Positions 17,889 through 26,041 of a stretch of 64,000 nt of DNA are shown here, piece by piece. The notes under the pieces were generated by a model. It saw only the letters and a program-made list of their open reading frames with translations, had not been told where the DNA came from and made no database searches. This stretch comes from Acidobacterium sp. GTDB taxonomy: Bacteria > Acidobacteriota > Vicinamibacteria > Vicinamibacterales > UBA2999. The DNA lies in contig NSIL01000004.1 of assembly GCA_002737365.1 (NCBI GenBank), positions 62,001 to 126,000 on the forward strand. The letters run 5' to 3'. Every line of letters starts with the position of its first letter. Position 1 is the stretch's first letter. The translations under genes were made by a program, and so were the position numbers.

Positions 17889-20800
17889 TGCCCGTGCCAC
17901 TGTGGCGTTCGGCTTCAGCCGGACAAACCGTGACTCGCCTGGCGGCCGTGATGGCCGTGGTCGTGCTGACGGCCGGTGCCGCGACGGCGCAACAGTACGT
18001 GGGGCGGACCATCGCCGACGTGCAGGTCGAGGTCTCGGGCGTGCCGCTGGTCGGTCGCTCACTGATCGACCTGATCGATCGCTCACTGATCGACCTGATC
18101 GAGACCCGCATTGGCGAGCCGCTCACCATGATTCACGTCCGGTCGACGATCGATCACCTGGTCGGACTGGGCCGATTCGAGGATGTGCGCGTCTTCGCCG
18201 ACCCGTCTGACCAGGGCGTGGTGGTGCGCTGGCAGTTGACGCCGGTTCGTCGCATCAGCGCGATCGTGCTCGACGGTGAGGCGCAGGTGCCGGAGCCGGC
18301 CATTCGGGCCGAGCTCGGCGATCGGTTCGGTGCCATGCCGTCGGCCACCCGCGTCCCCGAGATTGTCGCTGCCCTCGAGGCGTTCTACGCCGAGCGCGGG
18401 TTTCGACAGGCGGCCATTGTCGCCAGGCTCGAGGAACGTGAGTCACGGCCCGAGCGGATGACGCTGGTGCTGGCGTTGAAGCCCGGCGCGCGAGCGGCGA
18501 TCAAGACCGCGACCGTGACGACCACGCCGCGTGAGCCTGAGTCGGAGGTGCTGCGACGGTTGGACCTGCTGGCCGGTCGGCCCTTCGATCGCCACGCCCT
18601 CGAGGCGCGGATGGCCGACTACGAAGAGAACTTGCGTGGTCGTGGCTTCTACGAAGCACGGGTGCGGCAGGTTCACGAGTTCTCCGGTGAGGGCACGACC
18701 GTCTCGGTAGAGATCACGGTCGAGCCCGGTCCGCATGTTCGCGTGGTGTTCGCAGGCGATCCCCTCGAAGGCAAGAGCGAAGACCTGGTACCCGTGCGCG
18801 AGGAACGGACCGTTGACCAGGACCTGCTGGAAGACGCCAGCTTGCGCATTGCCGAGGCCCTGCGCCGGCAAGGCTACCGCGCCGCGCAAGCGCCGTTTGA
18901 CCGCCGCCAGGAGGGCGACGAGGTGATCGTGACGTTTACCGTGACCCGCGGTCCACAGTACCGAGTCAGTACCGTGGCCGTGTCGGGCTTCGCCGCTCTG
19001 GCGCACGCCGAGATCGCCCCATTGCTGCAACTGAAGGCCGGTGACCCATTCGTTGAATCACGGGTCGGCCTGGTCGCGTCGGCGATCACCGAGTTGTACC
19101 GCGTGCGTGGCTTCGCACAAGCCGCCGTCAAGCCGGGTATCGAGGTGCTGCCGCCCGAGACGCGCGCCGGTGCCTCGTTTCGCCCGGTGGAGCTTCAATT
19201 CGAGATCCAGGAAGGGCCGCAAACGCTGGTGACTGGTGCAACGGTTGACGGGGTCACGGCCCTCGAGCCGTCGGCCATCGCCTCTCAGTTGGCGCTGTCA
19301 GCCGGCCGGCCCTTTTATCGGCCGCAACTGGCCGCCGACCGCGACACTTTGTTGCGGGCGTATCGCCACCTCGGCTACCAGAACGTCTCGGTCACCTCGC
19401 AGTTGGCGTTCGCCGACGAGCAGCGGCGTGTCGCCGTCACCTGGACCGTGACCGAAGGGTCGCAGATTCTCGTCGACCGTGTCTTGATCAAAGGCCACGA
19501 GCGCGTTGGCGTCGACTTGATTCGGCGTGAGCTCACGATCAAGTCCGGCAGCCCGATGAGCGACACGGCGCTACTTGAGAGCCAACGGCAACTGGCCGCG
19601 ACCGGGTTGTTCCGCCGCGTGCGGGTGAGCGAGCTGCCGCGCTCCGGGTCCAACACCCGCGACGTGCTGGTTGACGTGGCCGAGGCGCCCGCGACCACCA
19701 TCAGCTACGGCGGCGGTTTCGAAGTGGGCCGCATCACCGGCCAGGACGATGACGGCCAGGCCAACGAGGAATTCGACGTCGCCCCGCGTGGCTTCTTCGA
19801 CTGGAGCCGTCGCAACCTGTGGGGCAAGAACCGGTCGGTCACCTTTTTCGCCCGCGTGACGTTGCGCCGGGGTAACGGCGTCGAAGGGGTCGACGGCGCG
19901 AACGGCACCGGCTATGGCTTCAACGACTATCGCGGGCTGTTCACGTTCCGCGAACCGCGCGCTTTTGGCACGACCGGCGACGCTCAGGTCAGCGCGTTCC
20001 TCGAGCAGGGCCTGCGGTCGAGTTTTGATTTCAATCGCAAGGGCGTCACGGCCGACTACGCCAAGCGATTCACCGGCTTCACCGTCACCGGCCGCTACAC
20101 CTTCGACTACACCGAGCTGTACAACGAGCGCATCGAACCCGAGGACCAGCTGCTGATCGATCGCCTGTTTCCGCAGGTCCGGCTGTCCAAGGTGTTCAGT
20201 TCGGTCTTGCGCGACTCGCGCGACGATGTGCTCGATCCGCAGCAGGGGTCGGTCCTGGGCGTCGATGGAGCAGTGGCGGCGAGGGTGCTCGGTTCCGAGG
20301 TCGGGTTCGTGAAGACATTTGCGCAGGCGTTCGTCTATCGCCGCTTGCCGGGGCGCGGCTTCGTGCTCGCCGCCGGCGCACGCCTCGGCGTGGCCGTCGG
20401 CTTCGCGCAGATGGTCCCGGCCGTCGACGAGATCGCGGCCTCGCCCAACGGGGCGATCGCCCGCGCGGGTTCTCGCGCGGCCAGTTTCCCGACGGTCATC
20501 CGTGACCTGCCGGCGAGCGAGCGCTTCTTTGCCGGCGGTGACACCACGGTGCGTGGCTTCGCCCTGGATCGGTTGGGTACGCCAGAGACGCTCGACCCGC
20601 AGGGCTTTCCGCAGGGCGGCAACGGCCTCGCGGTGTTCAACCTCGAGGCGCGGGCGCCCTACTGGAAGAATGTGCAGTTGGTGTGGTTTACCGATGCGGG
20701 CAATATCTTCAAGCTGGCCTCCGATCTCCGGTTGGATGAACTGCGCCTCACCAGTGGTGTGGGCTTCCGCTATCGCTCGCCGATTGGTCCGCTGCGGGTG

Positions 20801-20893
20801 GACTGGGGCTTCAAGCTGAGCACGCAGTTGTTGACGACCGGCGGTCGAGAGCGGTCCAACGTGCTGCACATCTCCCTGGGGCAGGCATTTTGA
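17888..20893 (+). CDS. bamA: BamA/TamA-like outer-membrane assembly factor
   Basis: 1001 residues. Signal peptide in the first 35 residues (LAAVMAVVVLTAGAATAQ), then several POTRA domains to about residue 600 (for example IADVQVEVSGVPLV, YRVSTVAVSGFAALAHAEI, ILVDRVLIKGHERVGVDLIR) and a C-terminal Omp85 16-strand barrel (TISYGGGFEVGRITG, ERFFAGGDTTVRGFALDR, IGPLRVDWGFKLS, terminal aromatic F). The family folds proteins into the outer membrane. Two oddities: a palindromic repeat coding RSASAGQ lies in front of the signal peptide core, and a perfect 24-bp tandem duplication (18055-18102) repeats RSLIDLID. Main BamA or a second TamA-like paralogue cannot be decided from one window. Confidence 0.93.
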   Translation: MPVPLWRSASAGQTVTRLAAVMAVVVLTAGAATAQQYVGRTIADVQVEVSGVPLVGRSLIDLIDRSLIDLIETRIGEPLTMIHVRSTIDHLVGLGRFEDVRVFADPSDQGVVVRWQLTPVRRISAIVLDGEAQVPEPAIRAELGDRFGAMPSATRVPEIVAALEAFYAERGFRQAAIVARLEERESRPERMTLVLALKPGARAAIKTATVTTTPREPESEVLRRLDLLAGRPFDRHALEARMADYEENLRGRGFYEARVRQVHEFSGEGTTVSVEITVEPGPHVRVVFAGDPLEGKSEDLVPVREERTVDQDLLEDASLRIAEALRRQGYRAAQAPFDRRQEGDEVIVTFTVTRGPQYRVSTVAVSGFAALAHAEIAPLLQLKAGDPFVESRVGLVASAITELYRVRGFAQAAVKPGIEVLPPETRAGASFRPVELQFEIQEGPQTLVTGATVDGVTALEPSAIASQLALSAGRPFYRPQLAADRDTLLRAYRHLGYQNVSVTSQLAFADEQRRVAVTWTVTEGSQILVDRVLIKGHERVGVDLIRRELTIKSGSPMSDTALLESQRQLAATGLFRRVRVSELPRSGSNTRDVLVDVAEAPATTISYGGGFEVGRITGQDDDGQANEEFDVAPRGFFDWSRRNLWGKNRSVTFFARVTLRRGNGVEGVDGANGTGYGFNDYRGLFTFREPRAFGTTGDAQVSAFLEQGLRSSFDFNRKGVTADYAKRFTGFTVTGRYTFDYTELYNERIEPEDQLLIDRLFPQVRLSKVFSSVLRDSRDDVLDPQQGSVLGVDGAVAARVLGSEVGFVKTFAQAFVYRRLPGRGFVLAAGARLGVAVGFAQMVPAVDEIAASPNGAIARAGSRAASFPTVIRDLPASERFFAGGDTTVRGFALDRLGTPETLDPQGFPQGGNGLAVFNLEARAPYWKNVQLVWFTDAGNIFKLASDLRLDELRLTSGVGFRYRSPIGPLRVDWGFKLSTQLLTTGGRERSNVLHISLGQAF
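17907..17924. repeat. Dispersed palindromic repeat, family A, inside the bamA-like gene
   Basis: GTTCGGCTTCAGCCGGAC, a variant of the GTCCGGC-TTCA-GCCGGAC hairpin seen at 54745-54762 and, in related form, at 35344, 56751 and 56788. Here it is translated in frame as part of the signal peptide. Confidence 0.55.
18055..18102 (+). repeat. Perfect 24-bp tandem duplication in bamA-like gene
   Basis: The 24 bases at 18055-18078 are repeated exactly at 18079-18102, giving two in-frame copies of RSLIDLI(D/E). It lies in the first POTRA helix. An exact copy suggests a recent slip, since synonymous drift has not started. Confidence 0.9.
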
Positions 20894-21537
20894 GGCGCCG
20901 TGTTCTGGGCTGGCTCGCGGTCTTGTGGCTCGGTGGCGCCAGTGATGCTGCCGCGCAGACCGGGGAGTTGATCGCCTCAAAAGGTGATCTGATCGAGCGT
21001 ACGCTCGCCATTGTCGGCACCCAGGTGATCACCCTGAGCGACGCGCGCGCAGCCATTCGCTTCGGGCTGATCGCGGGACCACCGCCGGCCGAGCCAGCCG
21101 CAGTCACGCAGCTACTGGTGGACCGGGAGCTGATGCTCCGCGAGGTGCAACGCTATGCCCCGCCCCCGCCAGCTGACAGTTCAGTCGAGGCCGGGATGGA
21201 CGAGATTCGCCAACGTTGGTCCAGTGCGAACCTCTGGTCGCGAACCTTGGACGAGACGGGCTTCACCGAGGTGCGCCTGCGTGCGTGGGTGCGGGACGAC
21301 CTGCGGACGGTGGCCTACCTGGCGCAACGGTTCGCCTCGGCCAGCACGCCGACCGAGAGTGAGATTGCCGCCGCCTTCGCGCAGCAACGGGTGGAGTTCG
21401 AGCGCGCGGGGACCACGTTCGCGCAAGCGTCGTTCATCCTGCGCGACCGGCTGATCGCCTCGCGCCGCGCCGAACTGATTGCCGACTGGGTGACCGACCT
21501 CCGTCGCCGCACCGACGTGGTGATCCTGCCGCAGTAA
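20890..21537 (+). CDS. Periplasmic SurA-like chaperone (SurA N-terminal domain, no PPIase domain)
   Basis: 215 residues, TTG start overlapping the bamA-like stop (TTGA). Signal peptide to about residue 23 (WLAVLWLGGASDAAAQ). The next part reads IERTLAIVGTQVITLSDARA, the hallmark of SurA/PpiD N-terminal chaperone domains (VVAxVNxxxITxxDL), followed by VTQLLVDRELMLREVQRYA and a helical body. No parvulin PPIase domain is present and the length is about half of SurA. With tamB and the bamA-like gene it makes an outer-membrane assembly operon: chaperone, insertase and TamB. The chaperone role is inferred from domain and position. Confidence 0.85.
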   Translation: MRRRVLGWLAVLWLGGASDAAAQTGELIASKGDLIERTLAIVGTQVITLSDARAAIRFGLIAGPPPAEPAAVTQLLVDRELMLREVQRYAPPPPADSSVEAGMDEIRQRWSSANLWSRTLDETGFTEVRLRAWVRDDLRTVAYLAQRFASASTPTESEIAAAFAQQRVEFERAGTTFAQASFILRDRLIASRRAELIADWVTDLRRRTDVVILPQ

Positions 21538-21540
21538 ATG

Positions 21541-21607
21541 CCACAGAGGACACCGAGGACACTGGTCTTTGAGGGATATTCCTCTGGGTTCTCTGTGTTT
21601 TCTGTGG
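21541..21607. repeat. Imperfect long inverted repeat of CACAGAGGA-type units between convergent genes
   Basis: Starts CCACAGAGGACACCGAGGAC and ends CTCTGTGTTTTCTGTGG, which pair imperfectly around a central loop. It lies exactly between the stops of the SurA-like gene and the CPBP protease gene, so it may serve as a terminator for both. A shorter piece of the same unit (CCACCGAGGACACCGAG) is at 59715-59731 behind the DapA-like gene. Confidence 0.55.
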
Positions 21608-21619
21608 CTAACAGGTCGC

Positions 21620-22375
21620 TCACCGCACAAACGCGCGCAACAACTCGCCGCCATTGAACAGGCTGTGGCTGACGATCGAGGCGACGGCACTGCCGCGGGT
21701 CAGGTAGAACACGCCCCACGTCGCCCCGAGGGCGCCGGTCAGGATGGCCGCATCCCAGCCCTGCAGCGTGTGGCCGAGGCCGAAGGCCAGGCTCGTGATC
21801 ACTAGCCCCATGCCGGCCTGGCCCAGGTTGTGGCGGAACCGATGGAGCAGGAACGCGCGCTGCAGTTCTTCGCGCAGTCCCCCGGCCACGATCACGACGA
21901 ACAGGAACGCGAGCAGGCCGGTCTGGGTGCCCAGCAGGCCTTCGAGGGGATTGACCGGCACGTTGCGAAGAACGGGGGCGACCGCCCGGATCAGCAGCGA
22001 GAGCACCAGGACGAGAGCGACGACAAACGGCACTGACAGCACGCCGACCACCGCCTCTTCGCTGACGCGCCGTCGGCCAAGAAAGACGTCGCGAGGCCGT
22101 TCGCCGTTGCGGACGAGCAGCCACGACGCCAGCGCGATCAGCACCACGGTGTCGGCGAGTGACAACGCGAAGACGAAGGTCGCCGACAACGAGCCATCGG
22201 CTGTGAGCGGGGCAATCCCCAGGTCCTTGAGCAAGACGCCCAGCAGAATCTGCGAGGGGTACCCCGAGCACAAGACGATCTCTGCCCACACCTGCCATGG
22301 CGGTCGCATGGCTCGCGGCACCGGCGGCACCTCCTCGAGTCCGGGTTCGATGTGGTCGGGGGTGACAGGCAGCAC
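21620..22375 (-). CDS. CPBP (Abi/CAAX-like) intramembrane metalloprotease
   Basis: 251 residues with six to eight hydrophobic segments. The glutamic-type/metal site of the family is complete: motif 1 EELQRAFLLHRF with E169, E170 and R173, motif 2 FGLGHTLQG with H202, motif 3 SIVSHSLFNGGE with H237 and N241. CPBP proteins cleave or process membrane proteins or peptides; substrate is unknown. It is convergent to the SurA-like gene and divergent from the NtrC-like regulator, with about 38 bp between starts. Confidence 0.9.
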   Translation of the reverse strand: MLPVTPDHIEPGLEEVPPVPRAMRPPWQVWAEIVLCSGYPSQILLGVLLKDLGIAPLTADGSLSATFVFALSLADTVVLIALASWLLVRNGERPRDVFLGRRRVSEEAVVGVLSVPFVVALVLVLSLLIRAVAPVLRNVPVNPLEGLLGTQTGLLAFLFVVIVAGGLREELQRAFLLHRFRHNLGQAGMGLVITSLAFGLGHTLQGWDAAILTGALGATWGVFYLTRGSAVASIVSHSLFNGGELLRAFVR

Positions 22376-22399
22376 GCTCAGTCAGTCTCAGGCCGATGG

Positions 22400-22405
22400 T
22401 ACACT
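22400..22405 (+). promoter_or_regulatory. -10-like TACACT, leaderless start
   Basis: TACACT, then seven bases, then the GTG at 22413. No Shine-Dalgarno. Supports the GTG as the true start of the NtrC-like regulator. Confidence 0.5.
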
Positions 22406-22412
22406 CGAAACA

Positions 22413-23804
22413 GTGGCCGAGCCGATTTCGCATGCCGCCGAGCGCGTCCTGATCGTTGACGACGATCCGGCGACACGTACCGGGTTGACCGAATTGGTGC
22501 GGGCGTGGGGCTTCACCGCCGAATCGGTCGGCGATGGCGTCGAGGCCCTCGCGCGGGTTACCGATTTTCGTCCCTCGATCATCGTCTCGGACCTGGTCAT
22601 GCCGCGGATGAGCGGCCTCGATCTGCTCAAGGCCCTGGCCGGTGACGTCGGGCAGATCAAGGTGATCCTGCTGACGGCGCAGGGCACGGTCGACACCGCG
22701 GTTGAGGCGGTGAAGGCCGGCGCCGAAGACTATCTGACCAAGCCGCTCGATCCACACAAGTTGCGACGGCTCCTGGAGCGCCTGGCCGAAATCAACCAGC
22801 AGAAGCGCGAGAACCAGGTGTTGCGGCGCCAGCTGACCGGCAGTGGCCGTTTCGGCCGCATCATCGGCCACAGCGCCGCCATGCGGGCGCTCTACCAGGT
22901 GCTGGAGCAGGCCGCGCCGACGCCGGCGTCGATGCTGCTGCTCGGCGAGTCGGGCACCGGCAAGGAGCTGGTCGCGCAGACTATTCATCAGCTCAGTCCG
23001 CGCGCCACCGCGCCGTTTGTCGCCCTCAACTGCGCGGCTATTCCCGACACCCTGCTCGAGAGCGAGATCTTCGGCCACGAGAAGGGCGCGTTCACCGGCG
23101 CCACTGACCGGCGCCTGGGCTGTTTCGAACTGGCCGACCGCGGCACGCTCTTTCTGGATGAGATTGCCGAGATGACGCCGGCGACGCAAGTGAAGCTGCT
23201 GCGGGTGTTACAGGAACGCAAGTTCCGCCGCCTCGGCGGGCGTACCGAGCAAGCGGTCGACGTGCGCGTGATTGCCGCCACCAACATTGATCCCGCTGCG
23301 GCCATTCGTGAGGGCCGCCTCCGCGAGGACCTCTACTATCGCCTCAACGTCTTCTCGATCACGCTGCCGCCCCTGCGCGACCGCACGGACGACCTGCCGT
23401 TGCTGATCCAGGCGTTCATCGACGAATTCAACGCCCGTGACCACCGCACCGTGAAGACGGTGGCGCCGCCGGCGATGCGGCTGCTTGCACAATATGACTG
23501 GCCCGGCAACGTGCGCGAACTGCGCAACGTGATCGAACGCGCCATCATCCTGGCGCGTGGCGAGGTCATTGAGCCGTCGCACCTGCCGGTGCTCGGCGCG
23601 CCGTCGCTCGCCGCGACTGCGGCCAACGGCGTGACCATCGTTCCGGGGATGACCGTCGATGAAGTGGAACAGAAGCTGATTGTCGCCACGCTGGAGGCGT
23701 CGAATGGCAACAAGACCCGCGCGGCCGAGATGCTGGGCATCAGCCTCAAGACCCTCCACAACAAACTCAACCGCTTCAAAGAAGATGGCGCGAAGGCACT
23801 CTGA
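22413..23804 (+). CDS. Sigma-54-dependent response regulator (NtrC family)
   Basis: 463 residues from the GTG at 22413. Receiver domain about 10-125 (ERVLIVDDDPATRTG, phospho-Asp in IIVSDLVMPRMSG, Lys in YLTKPLDPHKL). AAA+ domain about 150-390 with Walker A GESGTGKELVAQ, the sigma-54 contact GAFTGA (in EKGAFTGATDRR), Walker B GTLFLDEIAEM and arginine finger region LREDLYYRLNVF. Fis-type HTH at the end (TRAAEMLGISLKTLHNKLNR). It would turn on sigma-54 promoters when phosphorylated by the downstream kinase (stop and start are adjacent). Regulated genes are not visible, and no -24/-12 site was found nearby. Confidence 0.96.
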   Translation: MAEPISHAAERVLIVDDDPATRTGLTELVRAWGFTAESVGDGVEALARVTDFRPSIIVSDLVMPRMSGLDLLKALAGDVGQIKVILLTAQGTVDTAVEAVKAGAEDYLTKPLDPHKLRRLLERLAEINQQKRENQVLRRQLTGSGRFGRIIGHSAAMRALYQVLEQAAPTPASMLLLGESGTGKELVAQTIHQLSPRATAPFVALNCAAIPDTLLESEIFGHEKGAFTGATDRRLGCFELADRGTLFLDEIAEMTPATQVKLLRVLQERKFRRLGGRTEQAVDVRVIAATNIDPAAAIREGRLREDLYYRLNVFSITLPPLRDRTDDLPLLIQAFIDEFNARDHRTVKTVAPPAMRLLAQYDWPGNVRELRNVIERAIILARGEVIEPSHLPVLGAPSLAATAANGVTIVPGMTVDEVEQKLIVATLEASNGNKTRAAEMLGISLKTLHNKLNRFKEDGAKAL

Positions 23805-23807
23805 TTG

Positions 23808-25265
23808 GTGAGGCGTCTCTCCATCAAGCACAAGCAGGTGCTCGGCGTCACCGTGATGGTGGCAGTCATCGTGACGGCGCTCAGCCTGCTGCACCTGGTC
23901 AACGTGGCGCGGGTGCTGCTGAACGAAAGCCGGGCGCGCGTCGACCTGCTGTCGAACGGCGTCTACAGCCAGGCGCGGGATGTCGTGACCAGCCGCGCGG
24001 CGGCTGCCGAAGAGTTGCGGTCGAGCCGCAACGTCCAGTCGGCGCTCGAAGCCGCCATCTACACCCAGGACGTCGTCGACGCGGTGATCGTGGACGGGGG
24101 CAACACCGTGCTGGCCTCGAGCGATCCGGCGCAGGTGGGGAAGACCGTGGCGGCGCGGGTGCCGCTCAATATCATCCTGGCCGCGAGCGGGCTGGCGCAG
24201 GTCCGCGCGATTTATGCGACGGGCCAGACGCTGGAGTGGAGCCAGCCGATTGCCCTTGGTGACGAGCCGTTTGGCGAGATTCGCATTGGCCTCTCGACGC
24301 TGTTGGTGCGGCGCGATCTCAGCAACTCGCTGGCGCCGGCGGCGCTGGCCGCCGGCATCTCGCTGCTGGTGGCGGTCGTGGTGGCCATGCTGCTGGCGCA
24401 ACTGGTGCTGCGGCCGATGCACGTGATTCGCAGCAGCCTGACGCGGCTGGGTCGAGGGGACCTCGGGGCCACGCTCGACTTGAGGGCCGACGAGGAACTG
24501 CGTGACCTGGGCGATGTCTTTGACCAGGTCAGCGCGCAGTTGCGCGCCGCCACGCGCGAGGACTTCAACCCGGCGCAGCTGGTGAAGCTGGCGCGTCGCA
24601 TCCAGATTGCCGGCCGCCAGTTTTCAGGGGTGCCGCACGAGTTGAAGAACCCGCTCAACGCGATGACCATTCACCTGGAGCTGCTCAAGCAGAAGCTGGC
24701 AGGCGACCCGGCCGTCTCGCACGTGGAGGTCATCAGGCAGGAAGTCCGCCGCCTCGACGACCGCGTCCAGGGGTTGATGCGGTTCGTGAAGCCGTCGGAT
24801 GTGACGTTTGCGCCGGTTCCGGTCGCCCCGATGCTCGAGAGCATGCTGGCCGCGGTGCAGCCCGAAGCCGAACGCGCCGGCGTGGCGATGCAGGCGGGCT
24901 GCACGGATCCGTCACTTGAGGTCGAAGGCGATGCGGCGCTCCTGCGAGATGCGTTCATGAACCTGGCGCAGAACGCGATTCAGGCGATGCCCAACGGCGG
25001 CCGCCTGTCCGTCAGTTGCGCGAGCGTGGCCGACCGAAAGGTCCGCGTGCGCGTCGAAGATACAGGGGTCGGCATTCCGCCCGAGAATCTCGAGCGGATC
25101 TTCGAGTTGTATTTCACCACCCGGGAAGGTGGTACCGGGATGGGGCTGGCACTGGTATTCCGGACCATTCAGATTCACGACGGCACCATCGACGTCGAAT
25201 CCACGGTTGGCGGCGGGACGTCATTCGTCGTGGTCTTGCCCAAGGCCCAGGGCATACAATCGTGA
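23808..25265 (+). CDS. Membrane sensor histidine kinase
   Basis: About 485 residues; start GTG at 23808 or TTG at 23805, directly after the regulator stop. Two transmembrane helices (about 12-32 and 180-203) flank a periplasmic sensor region of about 145 residues. A HAMP domain follows (RPMHVIRSSLTRLGRGDL). The phosphorylation box is PHELKNPLNAM, HATPase motifs are NLAQNAIQAMP, DTGVGIPPENL and GGTGMGLAL. It phosphorylates, by position, the adjacent NtrC-like regulator. The box reads HELKNPL rather than the more usual HEIRNPL, a normal variation. Signal sensed is unknown. Confidence 0.95.
   Translation: MRRLSIKHKQVLGVTVMVAVIVTALSLLHLVNVARVLLNESRARVDLLSNGVYSQARDVVTSRAAAAEELRSSRNVQSALEAAIYTQDVVDAVIVDGGNTVLASSDPAQVGKTVAARVPLNIILAASGLAQVRAIYATGQTLEWSQPIALGDEPFGEIRIGLSTLLVRRDLSNSLAPAALAAGISLLVAVVVAMLLAQLVLRPMHVIRSSLTRLGRGDLGATLDLRADEELRDLGDVFDQVSAQLRAATREDFNPAQLVKLARRIQIAGRQFSGVPHELKNPLNAMTIHLELLKQKLAGDPAVSHVEVIRQEVRRLDDRVQGLMRFVKPSDVTFAPVPVAPMLESMLAAVQPEAERAGVAMQAGCTDPSLEVEGDAALLRDAFMNLAQNAIQAMPNGGRLSVSCASVADRKVRVRVEDTGVGIPPENLERIFELYFTTREGGTGMGLALVFRTIQIHDGTIDVESTVGGGTSFVVVLPKAQGIQS
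25255..25260 (+). promoter_or_regulatory. -10-like TACAAT, leaderless start
   Basis: TACAAT, seven bases, then ATG at 25268. It lies inside the last codons of the kinase gene, so the lipoprotein could be transcribed alone as well as with the two-component pair. Confidence 0.5.
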
Positions 25266-25267
25266 CG

Positions 25268-25807
25268 ATGAGAGGGGGACGTCTTGTGGCGCTGGTGCTG
25301 CTGACGGCGTCGCTTGGTGCGTGCGCCGCCAAGGCACAGGTGCGCACCGAGGTCGAGGTGCCACTCCTCGACCCGCCGCCGCCGCCACCTCGAGTCGTCA
25401 CCATCTACCAGGAGGCGCCGCCGCTGGTGCCAGCGCCGCCAGTGGTCGAAGCCGTTCCCGCGCGTCCCGCAGGGCGACCCGCGCGTCCCGATGCAAAGCC
25501 CGAGGCGCCGGCGCCCGTCGAACCAGTGCCGGAAGCTCCCAGGCCCTCACCGCCGTCGCTCACGCTCACGCCGTCTCCTGGTGCCGAGGCGCAGACCGTG
25601 GTGGCGATTCGCGAGTTGATGGCCAGGGCGACGCGTGACCTGTCGCGAGTCAACGCCGCGTCATTGAATGCCGACGGCCGCGTCCAGGCCGAGGCGGCCC
25701 GCCGCTTCCTGCAGCAAGCCAACGAGGCGCTCAAGGGGCGCAACGTCGTGTTTGCCGGCAAGCTCGCCGATAAAGCCGCCACCATCGCCGCTCTGCTCGT
25801 TCGCTAG
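25268..25807 (+). CDS. Proline-rich lipoprotein
   Basis: 179 residues. Lipobox LLTASLGAC with cysteine near residue 19, then a Pro-rich extended region (residues 35-110, PPPPPP and many PxP) that could span the periplasm, and a helical C-terminus (VVAIRELMARATRDLSRVNA, then AARRFLQQANEALKGRNVVF and LADKAATIAALL) resembling the C-terminal helices of several acidobacterial lipoproteins that follow NtrC-type two-component systems. No enzyme motif. It probably belongs to the operon of the two preceding genes. A GTG at 25262 is an alternative start. Confidence 0.8.
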   Translation: MRGGRLVALVLLTASLGACAAKAQVRTEVEVPLLDPPPPPPRVVTIYQEAPPLVPAPPVVEAVPARPAGRPARPDAKPEAPAPVEPVPEAPRPSPPSLTLTPSPGAEAQTVVAIRELMARATRDLSRVNAASLNADGRVQAEAARRFLQQANEALKGRNVVFAGKLADKAATIAALLVR

Positions 25808-25828
25808 CCGGCGGCGACGAGCGCCGCC
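25808..25828 (+). terminator. Hairpin behind the two-component/lipoprotein operon
   Basis: CGGCGGCG, loop ACGAG, CGCCGCCG: a perfect 8-bp GC stem immediately after the TAG at 25805-25807. The U-tract is poor (TTAATTT begins about ten bases later), so it may be an mRNA-stabilising end rather than a true intrinsic terminator. Confidence 0.5.
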
Positions 25829-25949
25829 GTGCGGGCAGTTAATTTCTGGTTGTCGCGACTGCACACGCCTGCACCGTGACGATTGTTTACGTTGCCGAAA
25901 AACTTTCGTTAAGCGAAAATATAACGAATCAAAGCATTACGGCCAAAAT

Positions 25950-25997
25950 CCGCGAGATATTGCGGACGCCCTAAAAGAAAAGCGCAATATGTTGTGC
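25950..25997 (+). promoter_or_regulatory. Two NrdR-box-like operators upstream of nrdJ
   Basis: Site 1, 25950-25965, CCGCGAGATATTGCGG; site 2, 25982-25997, GCGCAATATGTTGTGC. Both fit the NrdR consensus acaCwAtATaTwGtgt at its core (site 2 is the better match), both are near-palindromes (12 of 16), and they are exactly 32 bp apart, close to three helical turns, the usual NrdR spacing. NrdR is the ATP/dATP-sensing repressor of ribonucleotide reductase genes. The next gene on this strand is the class II reductase. The nrdR gene is not in this window. Confidence 0.75.
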
Positions 25998-26006
25998 CCA
26001 AGGTGC

Positions 26007-26035
26007 TTGACAACCATTAGTTACAGGCGCATATT
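26007..26035 (+). promoter_or_regulatory. nrdJ promoter
   Basis: TTGACA at 26007-26012, a 17-bp spacer, and CATATT at 26030-26035: a close sigma-70 match, among the best in the window. It starts nine bases after the second NrdR-box-like site, which would let NrdR compete with RNA polymerase. Transcript start would be near 26042. Confidence 0.65.
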
Positions 26036-26041
26036 TGGCTC

